Assembly: GCA_900550185.1 (NCBI GenBank) | Contig: URRN01000031.1 | Coordinates: forward strand, 1 to 14,403 | Direction: 5' to 3' | DNA: 14,403 nt | Origin: an uncultured Collinsella sp. | GTDB taxonomy: Bacteria; Actinomycetota; Coriobacteriia; Coriobacteriales; Coriobacteriaceae | Shown: positions 1 through 6,950 of the stretch, piece after piece | How positions within the stretch are numbered: the stretch's first letter is position 1 | How the letters are laid out: each line of letters starts with the position of its first letter | Made by a program: the position numbers and the translations under genes | The notes under the pieces: generated by a model | Database searches by the model: none | Seen by the model: the letters and a program-made list of their open reading frames with translations, nothing else | What the model was told of the DNA's origin: nothing

Positions 1-1005
1 GGCCTGGACGTCTCCGAGCTGCGTGACCCCGGCCGTCACCTGATCGTGCGCGGCCTCCAGACGCTCGAGCGAAAAGGCGAAACCCGCCGCCGGCACCTCG
101 ATGCCGTCGCCAAATGCGCCGGTAAAGATGGAGTCATAGCGTCCGCCCGAACCGACCGGATCGGGCAAGCCGCCGGCATAGGCCTTAAAGACCAGGCCCG
201 TGTAATAATCAAACGAGTTCATGATGGAGAAGTCGAACGACAGCACCTGGGCCTCCTCGGGGGCCAGGCCCTCGACCAGGGCACGCAGCTCGCGCGTGAG
301 CGGCGCGACAATGCCCGCCGCTGCCAGCAGCGTATCGACGCGGTCGAGCACCTCGGCACCACCGTGCAGACGCGGCAACTCGCTAATGGCGGCCTTGACG
401 GCCTCGGACTCGACGCTTGCCGCCACGCGGGCATCGAGGCCCACAAAGTCGTTAGCGTGCACGCAACGCAATGCCTCGGCAGCCAGTTCGCGGTCCTCAC
501 AGGCCGCGAGCAACTCCTTAAACGGACGCACGCTACCTGCGATAATGCGTGCATCGGGCAGCGCCAGCTTGCGCACGGCCTCCGCCACCAGCGAGACGAT
601 CTCGACATCGCCCGCGGTATCGCCCGCACCGATAAGCTCAAAGCCCAGCTGTGTAAACTGACGCGAGCCGCCGGCATTGCGCTGGCACTCACGAACCACC
701 GGCGCCTCGTAGCGAAGGCGCAGGGGCAGGTCGGCCGCACGCATGCGGGTCGAAACCAGGCGCACGATCGGCAACGTGTTGTCAGGACGGACCACCAGCA
801 GGCGGCCATCATCGTCAAAGAGCTTAAACGGCGTGTCCGCGATGCGGCCGCCCTCCTCGAGCGAACTCTTGTCCTCGAGCAGCGGCGTCTCGACCGGCAG
901 GTAATGATGCTCCCTAAAGCAGCCCTTCACCGTACATGCGATCTCCTCGCGCGCCTGAGCCTCCTCGGGCAATATGTCCCGGAATCCCCACGGTGTGGCC
1001 GTCAT
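1..1005 (-). CDS. hisZ: HisZ, ATP phosphoribosyltransferase regulatory subunit (partial, C-terminus off the window)
   Basis: HisZ is a catalytically inactive HisRS paralogue that pairs with short-form HisG to make the first enzyme of histidine synthesis in the cytoplasm. The open frame begins at ATG 1005, behind GAGGAGG about 8 bases upstream, and runs 335 codons to the edge without a stop. The N-terminus TPWGFRDILPEEA is typical of HisZ/HisS. A class II motif-2-like stretch lies near residues 98-126 (RYEAPVVRECQRNAGGSRQF), and SGGRYDSIF with a GFAFSLERL segment lies near the visible end. Where true HisRS has RGLDYYT, with its catalytic Arg, this protein has MNSFDYYTG near residue 262. Losing that Arg favours HisZ over HisS. 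The family is usually about 350-400 aa, so only the last few dozen residues are missing. hisG would be expected just downstream, outside the window. Confidence 0.9.
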   Translation of the reverse strand, partial: MTATPWGFRDILPEEAQAREEIACTVKGCFREHHYLPVETPLLEDKSSLEEGGRIADTPFKLFDDDGRLLVVRPDNTLPIVRLVSTRMRAADLPLRLRYEAPVVRECQRNAGGSRQFTQLGFELIGAGDTAGDVEIVSLVAEAVRKLALPDARIIAGSVRPFKELLAACEDRELAAEALRCVHANDFVGLDARVAASVESEAVKAAISELPRLHGGAEVLDRVDTLLAAAGIVAPLTRELRALVEGLAPEEAQVLSFDFSIMNSFDYYTGLVFKAYAGGLPDPVGSGGRYDSIFTGAFGDGIEVPAAGFAFSLERLEAAHDQVTAGVTQLGDVQA

Positions 1006-1040
1006 CTGGTGAGCCTCCTCATGCTGTGTTTCATATAGAG

Positions 1041-1072
1041 CAGAAGACCGGCATAGCTCCGCCGGTCTTCTG
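1041..1072 (-). terminator. 12-bp perfect hairpin upstream of hisZ (terminator or attenuator-like)
   Basis: CAGAAGACCGGC (1041-1052) and GCCGGTCTTCTG (1061-1072) are exact reverse complements with an 8-nt loop. Neither side has a long T tract, so it is a weak candidate for classical intrinsic termination. It sits about 36 bases upstream of the hisZ start. It could end read-through from the epimerase unit or attenuate hisZ; the sequence does not decide. Confidence 0.5.
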
Positions 1073-1149
1073 GGTACTTTAGCATACTAGAGTGTTTGCG
1101 GGGAGAATCGTCCTCCTCGGCTCATAGCGTATTCATTTGGAAACATAGG

Positions 1150-1288
1150 GGAAAGCGCGTCCCGCCCGCCAGCCAAAAACTGGGATGCGGTTTCCGGTTG
1201 AGGTCCTCAGCGGAAAGTGTGTCCCATTCTGAGCGCCTGTTCTGGGACGTGCTTTCCGCCAGAAGCCTCAAGCGGAAAGCACGTCCCG
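1150..1288. repeat. Two and a half copies of a REP-like palindrome, arms near GGAAAGCACGTCCC
   Basis: Three related elements follow one another. Palindrome 1 has arms at 1150-1163 and 1182-1195. Palindrome 2 has arms at 1210-1226 (GCGGAAAGTGTGTCCCA) and 1243-1259 (TGGGACGTGCTTTCCGC). A single left arm follows at 1272-1288 (GCGGAAAGCACGTCCCG). Arms are imperfectly complementary within each element but clearly one family across elements. Such extragenic GC-rich palindromes are typically multi-copy in their genomes, which cannot be tested here. Confidence 0.75.
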
Positions 1289-1331
1289 TTTCTCAAAAAG
1301 CGTCAAACGCCAACTCGGCGCCCTGTCCCAC

Positions 1332-2168
1332 TTAGGCGCCAATCGCGCGTCGGTACTCCGCCATAACCTGCGCATCGGCTGCCGCGGGATTGGCGAAATA
1401 GCGCCAGTCATAGGTCTCGGCCGAAACAACTCCGCGATAGCCGCGCGCCACCAGCCTATCTAGGTCGGCGCGCATATCGCGGTCGCCGTCACCCCAAGCA
1501 AGATGCGTCGTGCCGTCTGCCGCAACATCGACAAAATGCACGTGGGCGACATCATCGCCAAGCAGATCGAAATAATCGTCGATGGTATCCCCTGCCACCG
1601 CCATAGCGCCCAAATCCAGACATGCCTTAAGTGCCGGATGATCAACTGCCTCGATCATGCGCTTCGTATCGGCCGCCGAGTTCACGATCATCGACTCAAC
1701 CGGCTGTAGGGCCTCGAGCACCAGTCGCACGCCGCACTCTCCCGCATGCTCGGCAATCGCATGCAGCATCGAGGCGCTGCGACCCCACGCGTCCTCGATC
1801 GGCTCGTTCAAAAATGCCCAGCCGCTCGAGACCATGACCTGCTCGGCTCCAAGTTCCGCCGCGATATCTACAACGTTCTTAAAGTACGCGAGCGTGCGGG
1901 CACGCGCCTCATTCCCGCGCGCCGCGATATTCCACGGCTTGGGGTTGTTCTGTTCGGGACAAAGCCCCACAATTCGAACCCCATACCGGTGTGACAGCTC
2001 CCGCACCTGCTCGAGCGAATCGTATCCATGGCAATCGACATACAGATGCATCGCCCCGGTCCAAAGCTCGCAACACGTGTAGCCCGAAGCCGACGCCGAA
2101 GAAAAGAACTCCTCAAGGTCAAAATAACGATGGCTGATATTCATGACGGCAAGCTGGGGATAGCTCAT
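1332..2168 (-). CDS. FrlC-like sugar (sugar-amine) epimerase, xylose-isomerase-like TIM barrel, copy 1
   Basis: This 278-aa cytoplasmic protein belongs to the AP-endonuclease/xylose-isomerase-like TIM-barrel family. It resembles FrlC, the E. coli fructoselysine 3-epimerase, in length and pattern (ELWTGAMH; PEQNNPKPWN; VVSAETYDW). The metal-binding set known from tagatose/psicose 3-epimerases can be placed as Glu152 (LEALQP), Asp185 (KACLDLG), His211 (HVHFVD) and Glu251 (SAET). I chose ATG 2168 over the upstream frame start because TTGGAGAG lies 7 bases before it and the paralogue begins at the same point (xxxPxLxxMNIxHRY). It follows the 353-aa deglycase after 73 bp, probably in the same transcript. 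It is about 57% identical by hand alignment to the epimerase at 3571-4416. The epimerase fold is secure; the exact substrate is inferred from context. Confidence 0.85.
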   Translation of the reverse strand: MSYPQLAVMNISHRYFDLEEFFSSASASGYTCCELWTGAMHLYVDCHGYDSLEQVRELSHRYGVRIVGLCPEQNNPKPWNIAARGNEARARTLAYFKNVVDIAAELGAEQVMVSSGWAFLNEPIEDAWGRSASMLHAIAEHAGECGVRLVLEALQPVESMIVNSAADTKRMIEAVDHPALKACLDLGAMAVAGDTIDDYFDLLGDDVAHVHFVDVAADGTTHLAWGDGDRDMRADLDRLVARGYRGVVSAETYDWRYFANPAAADAQVMAEYRRAIGA

Positions 2169-2190
2169 AATTACTCTCCAACCCAAGCGA

Positions 2191-2217
2191 GGCCCCGTTC
2201 CATATAGGAGCGAGGCC
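2191..2217 (-). other. Intergenic hairpin between deglycase and epimerase
   Basis: On the minus strand, GGCCTCGCTCC and GGAACGGGGCC can pair with one G-U wobble and one mismatch around a 5-nt loop. There is no T tract. The 10-base word GGGCCTCGCT occurs twice here in direct orientation. It could be an RNA processing or stability element that sets the deglycase-to-epimerase ratio, or have no function. Confidence 0.35.
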
Positions 2218-2241
2218 CAATTACACAAACGTTATTTGCTC

Positions 2242-3303
2242 TTAGTAGTCGAACTGGTGATAGTAGCGACGGTAGTTGAGGTTGTGCTTGGTGACCGTCT
2301 CGTAGTAAGCGGCAAGGCGATCGGTGATCAGCGAGGAGAGGATCCACGGAGACACGATGACGCGGAACTCGTCGTCAAGGCCGGGGATCGCGAACTCGGC
2401 GGTGTCGATGATGTTGATGTCGGTGTCGCCGGTCACACCGCGGGTCAGGAAGGCGCGGACGCGCTCGTCGAGCTTGCGGTTCTCGTCCTCGCCCATGAAC
2501 AGGAAGACCGGGACGCCGGGCTCCACGAGCTCGAGGGTGCCGTGGAAGAAGTCGGCCGAGGTGATGTAGCGGGTGCGCTTCCACTGCATCTCCTCCAGGA
2601 TGCACATCGAGAACAGGATCGTCTCGCCCCACAGGGCGCCGGAGCCGATGAACATGGTGTAGGGGGCCAGGGCGTACTTCTTGGCGAGCTCCTCGGCGCG
2701 CGGCTCGAAGCTCTTGCGGATGTCGACCAGGTGGGTCCAAACGTCCTTGGTCTGCTCGATGAACTTATCGAACTGCGGGAAGCAGCCACGGCGATTGAGC
2801 AGGCGCAGGCCGAAGCAGTCGGCGAGGTAGTAGCCCATCTCGCAGCCACCGTTACCATGATCGGAAGCCATCTTGACGCAATTCTCGGCGCCGACAGCCT
2901 GGCCGATGGGGCCCTCAGGCTTGGTCATGGCGTAGACGCGAATGCCCTTTTCCTTCATCTTCTTGACGGCCTCGAGGACCTCGGGGGTGGTGCCGGACTC
3001 GGAGGCGGTGAGCACGACGGACTTCTCGGTCATGCGCTTGTGGCCCATGACGTTCCACTCGGCGGCGTGGATCAGGTAGACCTCGAGGTCGCGGTCGCCG
3101 AACTTGTTCATGAGGTACTCGAGCTGCATGAACTCGTCCCAGGTGCCGCCGACGCCCATCAGGAAGACGGCGTCGTAGCCCTCCTCGTGCACGCGGTCGG
3201 CCAGGGCGGTCATCCGCTTGCCGGCCTCGTAGACGTTCCTGCCGTCCTCGAGGTAGCCCTCCTGGTCGAAGTGCATGATCTCGATCTTCTCGGTCTCCTT
3301 CAT
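2242..3303 (-). CDS. FrlB/GfrF-like SIS-domain fructosamine-6-phosphate deglycase, copy A
   Basis: This 353-aa double-SIS-domain protein resembles FrlB, the fructoselysine-6-phosphate deglycase, which releases an amine (lysine) and a hexose 6-phosphate. Family signs are the phosphosugar Ser/Thr cluster ASESGTTPEV (100-109), FFHGTLELVEPGVPVF (252-267) and a terminal RRYYHQFDY matching the RRYYGGLVEY ending of E. coli FrlB. Glu238 and His254 are 16 residues apart, the same spacing as the catalytic Glu/His pair described for the related deglycase FraB. ATG 3303 was chosen over the frame start at 3396 because GGGAGG lies 6-7 bases upstream, the operators lie between the two, and copy B starts with the same MKETEKIEIMHF. 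It is about 86% identical to copy B. It has its own operator-bearing promoter and leads an epimerase gene. Other fructosamines, or another sugar-phosphate isomerase role, remain possible. Confidence 0.82.
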   Translation of the reverse strand: MKETEKIEIMHFDQEGYLEDGRNVYEAGKRMTALADRVHEEGYDAVFLMGVGGTWDEFMQLEYLMNKFGDRDLEVYLIHAAEWNVMGHKRMTEKSVVLTASESGTTPEVLEAVKKMKEKGIRVYAMTKPEGPIGQAVGAENCVKMASDHGNGGCEMGYYLADCFGLRLLNRRGCFPQFDKFIEQTKDVWTHLVDIRKSFEPRAEELAKKYALAPYTMFIGSGALWGETILFSMCILEEMQWKRTRYITSADFFHGTLELVEPGVPVFLFMGEDENRKLDERVRAFLTRGVTGDTDINIIDTAEFAIPGLDDEFRVIVSPWILSSLITDRLAAYYETVTKHNLNYRRYYHQFDY

Positions 3304-3353
3304 GTGTGTCCTCCCATCACATGTGCGCAATTCTATACATCGCGCTTCTTGCT

Positions 3354-3433
3354 GATACCAATTATAGCCATACGATTGCTTGTTATTTAATACCAATCCA
3401 AACTCACGGAGATTTGCGGCGAACGGTCGGTTT
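3354..3433 (-). promoter_or_regulatory. Promoter and paired operators of the deglycase-A/epimerase-1 unit
   Basis: Read on the minus strand, a TATAAT box (3361-3366) is flanked by two copies of the regulon motif. GATACCAAT (3354-3362) touches the downstream edge of the -10, and AATACCAAT (3389-3397) lies in the -35 region, 35 bp apart. No good -35 hexamer is present at 17 bp. A further shared motif, GGCGAACGGTCGGTTT (3418-3433), lies 20 bp beyond the distal site. The layout matches the promoters near 6256 and 9661. A predicted start near 3354 leaves a leader of about 50 nt. Confidence 0.75.
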
Positions 3434-3516
3434 CCTCGCCCGAGTGGTATTACAACGCCAATAGTTGTCTATTTCGAGCGCTACTGCCAACGGGCTCCCC
3501 ACAACTCGCCAGCTAT

Positions 3517-3558
3517 AAAAGCGTTGCGCCAGACCCGCCCAAGCGTTTCCGGCGCAAC
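3517..3558 (-). terminator. Intrinsic terminator after epimerase copy 2
   Basis: On the minus strand GTTGCGCC (3558-3551) pairs with GGCGCAAC (3530-3523) around a 20-nt loop and is followed by GCTTTTAT. It begins 13 bases after the stop of the epimerase gene and would separate units 2 and 3. Confidence 0.65.
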
Positions 3559-3570
3559 CGCGCAGTTTAG

Positions 3571-4416
3571 TTATTCGGCTTCCATCTCCGCTGTCACACG
3601 GCGATACATCTCGATAACCTGAGTCGTCGCCTTGGACGGATCCTGATAGTAGCGGCCGTCACACGTCTCGGCCGAGACATAGCCCGTATAGCCGTGGCGC
3701 ATGAGTGCCTCGAGGTCGGCACGCATATCACGCTCGCCGTCGCCCCAGGCAAGATGCGTCGTGCCACCGCCCACATCGACAAAGTGGGTGTGAACGATCT
3801 TGTCGCCCAAAACCTCAAAGTAGCCGTCGATTGTGTCGCCGGCAACTTCCATGGCGCCAAAGTCGATACATGCCTTCAGGTTGGGGCGATCGACCGCCTC
3901 GAGGATGCGCGCGACATCCTGTGCCGTATTGACCAGCACGGACTCCGACGGCTGCAGTGCCTCGAGCGCGACGCGAATACCGCGTGTGTCAGCGTAGTCG
4001 CACACCGAGCGCAGCATGGCGACGCTGCGGGACCAGGCGTCCTCAGCTGGCTCGTCCAGATAGGCCCAACCACTCGTCACCAGAATCTGCGGCACGCCCA
4101 ACTCAACGGCAACGTCGATCACATTCTTAAAGTACGAGAGGATGCGTTTTTGGCCCGCCTCACCGCGCACCGCGACGTTCCACGGCTTGGGGTTGTTCTG
4201 CTCGGGGCACACGCACACGATCTTGATACCGTATTGGGCGGCAAGATCGCGAATCTTATCCACCGAATCGTGCTCATGGCAATCCACATACAGGTGCATC
4301 GAGCCGGTCCACAGCTCGATATTGCGATAGCCGGCCTCACCTGCAGCCTTAAAAAACGTCTCGATGCTGTAGTAACGATGGTTGATGTTCATGAGCGAAA
4401 GCTCGGGTACGACCAT
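3571..4416 (-). CDS. FrlC-like sugar (sugar-amine) epimerase, TIM barrel, copy 2
   Basis: This 281-aa protein is the second xylose-isomerase-like TIM-barrel epimerase of the cluster, about 57% identical by hand alignment to copy 1. The putative metal ligands are Glu152 (LEALQP), Asp185 (ACIDFG), His211 (HTHFVD) and Glu250 (VSAET), spaced as in tagatose/psicose 3-epimerases. The invariant PEQNNPKPWN (71-80) and GDTID (193-197) are shared by both copies. ATG 4416 is preceded by AAAGGGGAGGG at close spacing. The gene follows EIID after 112 bp, but an intrinsic terminator (4443-4479) fills that gap and leaves too little room for a separate promoter, so it is probably expressed by read-through. 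FrlC acts on unphosphorylated psicoselysine in E. coli. Here the PTS would deliver a phosphorylated compound, so the substrate may be a 6-phosphate. Confidence 0.85.
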   Translation of the reverse strand: MVVPELSLMNINHRYYSIETFFKAAGEAGYRNIELWTGSMHLYVDCHEHDSVDKIRDLAAQYGIKIVCVCPEQNNPKPWNVAVRGEAGQKRILSYFKNVIDVAVELGVPQILVTSGWAYLDEPAEDAWSRSVAMLRSVCDYADTRGIRVALEALQPSESVLVNTAQDVARILEAVDRPNLKACIDFGAMEVAGDTIDGYFEVLGDKIVHTHFVDVGGGTTHLAWGDGERDMRADLEALMRHGYTGYVSAETCDGRYYQDPSKATTQVIEMYRRVTAEMEAE

Positions 4417-4442
4417 AGCCCTCCCCTTTCGTACGGAGTTTT

Positions 4443-4479
4443 AAAAAACAGGGGGCCGCCGCAGATGCGACAAGCCCCC
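4443..4479 (-). terminator. Intrinsic terminator between EIID and the epimerase
   Basis: Read on the minus strand, GGGGGC (4479-4474) pairs with GCCCCC (4456-4451) around a loop that can form further pairs, followed at once by TGTTTTTTAA. This is a textbook intrinsic terminator 49 bases after the EIID stop. The epimerase start is only 27 bases further on, so the terminator is internal to the apparent operon. Confidence 0.8.
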
Positions 4480-4528
4480 CAAAGATCGACGCAACCGTTA
4501 GACGCGATGGAAGCGCGATTCGAACATA

Positions 4529-5353
4529 TTAGGCAAGCACGCCAAAGTAAGCGCCGATGATGCCCACGACCATGGTGCAGAGGATCAGGACCATCGGGTT
4601 GATCTTCTTGGAGAGCAGCCAGTAGTAGAGCCAGAAGGCGGCCATACCGAGCATACCGGGCATGATGCCGTCCAGGATGTCCTGGAGAGTCTGAGCGGAG
4701 TCGCCCTGACCAATGGCGATGGGCAACGAAGCCCAGAACATGTCCTTGCTCATGGCGCCGACGACCATAACGCCGACAATGCCGACGCAGGCCATGATCT
4801 TTTGCATCAGGCCGGTCTTCTGAGCCTCGTCGAGGAAGCCAATGCCTAGCTCATAACCCTTGATAGCGCCAAAGATACGAATCAGGAACGCCGGGATGTT
4901 GTAGACGAGCAGGAAGGCGATGGGGCCAAAGACGTTGCCGGCCTGGCACAGGCTGATGCCCACGGCAGCGGCGACGACGCGCAGGGTGGACAGGAAGAAG
5001 GAGTCACCCAGGCCGGAAAGCGGACCCATGAGGGCGGCCTTGATGTCGTTGACGCTCTCGGGCTCAACCTCGCCACGAGCGACCTTTTCTTCCATGGCCA
5101 TCGCGATGCCACCCACGAAGGGAGCGAGCTGCGGGGTGATGTTGAAGAATGCGCTGTGACGATGCAGGGCCTCGGCGTAATCATCGGGGCGGCCGGCATA
5201 GATCTTCTTGAGCATGTTGGCGACCATCAGGCAGAAGGCAATGTTCATCTGCTTGTAGTAGGTCCAGGAGAATTCCATGCCCAGGGCGCCGGTGTTCACG
5301 GCGCTCTTAATGAGGTCGGAGCGAGTAATCTGGTTCTCGGAATTAGAAGTCAT
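4529..5353 (-). CDS. PTS mannose/fructose/sorbose-family EIID membrane component
   Basis: EIID is a membrane subunit that forms the sugar-translocating complex with EIIC in mannose-type PTS permeases. The 274-aa product has the family's N-terminal cytosolic part (RSDLIKSA; WTYYKQMNIAF; HSAFFNITPQLAPFVGGIA; AMEEK), then LMGPLSGLGDSFF and hydrophobic C-terminal segments ending WLYYWLLSKK and a last membrane span. The length fits the usual 270-285 aa. I chose ATG 5353 (MTSNSENQ): AGGGG lies about 9 bases upstream, whereas ATG 5362 has its purine run almost touching it. The start overlaps the EIIC stop by 11 bases, indicating translational coupling. Membrane-family assignment is secure; sugar specificity cannot be read from sequence alone. 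Confidence 0.92.
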   Translation of the reverse strand: MTSNSENQITRSDLIKSAVNTGALGMEFSWTYYKQMNIAFCLMVANMLKKIYAGRPDDYAEALHRHSAFFNITPQLAPFVGGIAMAMEEKVARGEVEPESVNDIKAALMGPLSGLGDSFFLSTLRVVAAAVGISLCQAGNVFGPIAFLLVYNIPAFLIRIFGAIKGYELGIGFLDEAQKTGLMQKIMACVGIVGVMVVGAMSKDMFWASLPIAIGQGDSAQTLQDILDGIMPGMLGMAAFWLYYWLLSKKINPMVLILCTMVVGIIGAYFGVLA

Positions 5354-6116
5354 CGTCCTCATCCCCTTCCACAGAAAGCTGGGACTGGGCGCCACCAAGG
5401 CCCAGCAGGTCGTACTTGTCGATGCCGATGATGATTGCGATCAGGGCGACGCCGAGGACGGGCACGTTGGCATAGGAGCACAGCAGGAAGCCCAGGAAGT
5501 AGAACGGCACGAGCTGCTTGGTAAGCACCAGACGGCCGAGCATGGCGAAGCCCATGGCAGGCAGGATGTTGGCTGCGACGCCAAAGCCATCGAGGACGAA
5601 CGTCGGGATGAAGTCGAGCAGGCCCTGAACAGCGTCGGCACCCAGATAGAAGGAGACCGAGCACAGGATAAAGGCCAGGACGACAATCACGAGACCGATA
5701 ATCCAGTGCATAGCGTAGATACCCTTGAGGTTACCCTTGCTGGCAAAGACGTCGGCACGGTCGACCAGAAGGGGCATACCGGCGTTGACGACGTTCTTAA
5801 TGGCCAGGCACAGAGTGGCGATGGGCATCGCGAGCGCGATAGCGGCCTCGGTGCTCTGACCCAGCTGAATAGCGAAGGCGCAGGCGAGCACACCGCCAAT
5901 CGTCTCATCGGGCGGCACGTAAGCGCCGATGGAGATAGAACCCATGAAGAGCAGCTCGAGGCTCGCACCGATGGCGAGGCCGGACTGCAGGTCCCCGAGG
6001 ACTATGCCGACGAGCGGGCACAGAACGATCGGGCGGAACGCATAGAGCGTACCGAGCTGATAATCGAGCTTACCGAAGGCAGCGATAAGTCCGATGAGGA
6101 TCGCTTGAACAAGCAT
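5343..6116 (-). CDS. PTS mannose/fructose/sorbose-family EIIC membrane component
   Basis: EIIC is the polytopic membrane subunit that forms the substrate channel with EIID. The 257-aa product is strongly hydrophobic throughout and carries the family-typical LGDLQSGLAIGASLELLFMG and PPDETIGGVLACAFAI stretches (near 41-86). ATG 6116 has AAAGGGAGG four bases before it. The C-terminus after the last span (DKYDLLGLGGAQ) is unusually acidic and ends GDEDDDF. It leads unit 2, transcribed from an operator-bearing promoter about 140 nt upstream, and is translationally coupled to EIID. EIIA and EIIB are in the separate unit 1 upstream. Confidence 0.93.
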   Translation of the reverse strand: MLVQAILIGLIAAFGKLDYQLGTLYAFRPIVLCPLVGIVLGDLQSGLAIGASLELLFMGSISIGAYVPPDETIGGVLACAFAIQLGQSTEAAIALAMPIATLCLAIKNVVNAGMPLLVDRADVFASKGNLKGIYAMHWIIGLVIVVLAFILCSVSFYLGADAVQGLLDFIPTFVLDGFGVAANILPAMGFAMLGRLVLTKQLVPFYFLGFLLCSYANVPVLGVALIAIIIGIDKYDLLGLGGAQSQLSVEGDEDDDF

Positions 6117-6255
6117 TGTTCCTCCCTTTGATCCCTCTTGGATCCGCGCGGCGATTCCCGACTTGTCAGCGCGCCCTTTTCCATGCCGACAATCGCCCAG
6201 ACAGATCCAGCTTGTACCGGTGTGCTGTTAACACCTAAACCGGTGCAAATGATTT

Positions 6256-6333
6256 GATACCAATTATATAGTCATGCGAAAACTATTTAATACCAATCGC
6301 TCAACGGGCGTGTACTCCCGGTGAACGGTAGAT
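6256..6333 (-). promoter_or_regulatory. Promoter and paired operators of the EIIC-EIID-epimerase unit
   Basis: On the minus strand a TATAAT (6263-6268) is flanked by ATTTGATACCAAT (6252-6264, downstream edge) and ATTTAATACCAAT (6285-6297, in the -35 region), 33 bp apart. No consensus -35 is present. GGTGAACGGTAGAT (6320-6333), a divergent copy of the second shared motif, lies 22 bp beyond the distal site. The leader from here to the EIIC start is about 140 nt and contains a GGATCC/GGATC repeat just before the ribosome binding site. Confidence 0.75.
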
Positions 6334-6376
6334 GGGGGTAACGGGTAAAGCGTTTATCCGGTACGCCCACGAATAG

Positions 6377-6399
6377 GGGCGGCGCCGTGCGCGCCGCCC
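6377..6399 (-). terminator. GC-rich hairpin after EIIB (terminator-like)
   Basis: GGGCGGCGC (6377-6385) and GCGCCGCCC (6391-6399) are perfect complements with a 5-nt loop, 11 bases after the EIIB stop. There is no T tract on the minus strand, so termination efficiency is uncertain. It may instead protect the 3' end of the unit 1 transcript. Confidence 0.5.
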
Positions 6400-6410
6400 G
6401 TGGTTCCCAA

Positions 6411-6893
6411 TTAGAGGGCGCTTAGGGCATCGACCTTGGGATCGTCGGCCAGAGCGCGAATCTCGACCTCGACACCGCGGCCGACGAGCTCGCGAATGTC
6501 CTCTTCCTCGGCAGCAGTCACAAAGATCTGGCGGGAGATCTTACGGGCATCGGGACGCTGCTCGTCCTTGGACTTGGTGTTGCCCAGGTTGATGGAGGTG
6601 ATCTGCGGGCAGCCGTCGACAAGCTGCTTGGCCTCGGCGATGCTGGCGACGCAGATGATCATCTTGTACTTATCGGTAACACCGGAGTTGATGGCCTCGA
6701 TGGCGTGCTCCATGTCCTTGATGACGAGCTTGACGTTGGCCGGCTTTCCCATCTTGAGCGTAGTCTTCCAGACGGGATCGTTGGCAACCTTGTCGCCAAC
6801 GCAGAAGATGCAGTCGGAGCCCAAGCCCTGGACCCAAGAGACGGCCACCTGGCCATGAAGCAGACGATGGTCGACGCGAAGCAGTTGAATCAT
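6411..6893 (-). CDS. PTS mannose/fructose/sorbose-family EIIB component
   Basis: EIIB is the cytosolic subunit that passes phosphate from EIIA to the incoming sugar. The 160-aa product starts MIQLLRVDHRLLHGQVAVSW; His13 in LLHGQV is the expected phosphorylated residue, matching the RLIHGQV motif of ManX-type EIIB. The length fits the family. ATG 6893 is preceded by TTTGGGGGTCAATC. It follows EIIA after 57 bp, last in unit 1. EIIA and EIIB are separate proteins here, unlike the fused E. coli ManX. Confidence 0.94.
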   Translation of the reverse strand: MIQLLRVDHRLLHGQVAVSWVQGLGSDCIFCVGDKVANDPVWKTTLKMGKPANVKLVIKDMEHAIEAINSGVTDKYKMIICVASIAEAKQLVDGCPQITSINLGNTKSKDEQRPDARKISRQIFVTAAEEEDIRELVGRGVEVEIRALADDPKVDALSAL

Positions 6894-6950
6894 GATTGAC
6901 CCCCAAAGGTCTCATGCCGGAAACCCGGCCCCATTAATAGCAGGCGGTGA

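Larger units (their letters stand above)
1006..1331. other. Gene-free stretch between the epimerase gene and hisZ
   Basis: These 326 bases hold no convincing gene. From hisZ outward there is the hisZ ribosome binding site, a perfect 12-bp hairpin at 1041-1072, an unremarkable stretch to about 1145, then short palindromic repeats at 1150-1288. I looked for a T-box upstream of hisZ (the TGGNACCGCG antiterminator bulge) and did not find one. Confidence 0.7.

Noticed and set aside
46..1038. Plus-strand open frame of 330 codons over hisZ
   Set aside because: The minus strand carries a clear HisZ with family motifs; the plus frame has an Arg/Gln/Ala-rich, unrecognisable translation.
1150..1288. 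CRISPR array
   Set aside because: The repeats are palindromic arms in alternating orientation with uneven spacing, only two and a half units, and no cas genes are in the window.
1041..1331. T-box or histidine-responsive leader for hisZ
   Set aside because: No T-box antiterminator sequence and no run of His codons; only a simple hairpin is present.
2236..3390. Long plus-strand open frame (384 codons) opposite deglycase copy A
   Set aside because: It mirrors the codons of the minus-strand gene; the translation is low-complexity Leu/Val/Asp/Gly-rich and a twin frame lies opposite copy B. It reflects strong codon bias, not a second gene.
3440..3475. A further operator copy at GTGGTATTAC with an ACAA/TTGT dyad
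   Set aside because: It matches only part of the RATACCAAT motif and has no counterpart at the other two promoters.
5277..6131. Plus-strand frame of 284 codons over EIIC
   Set aside because: Highly charged antisense of a hydrophobic membrane protein, a typical mirror artefact.
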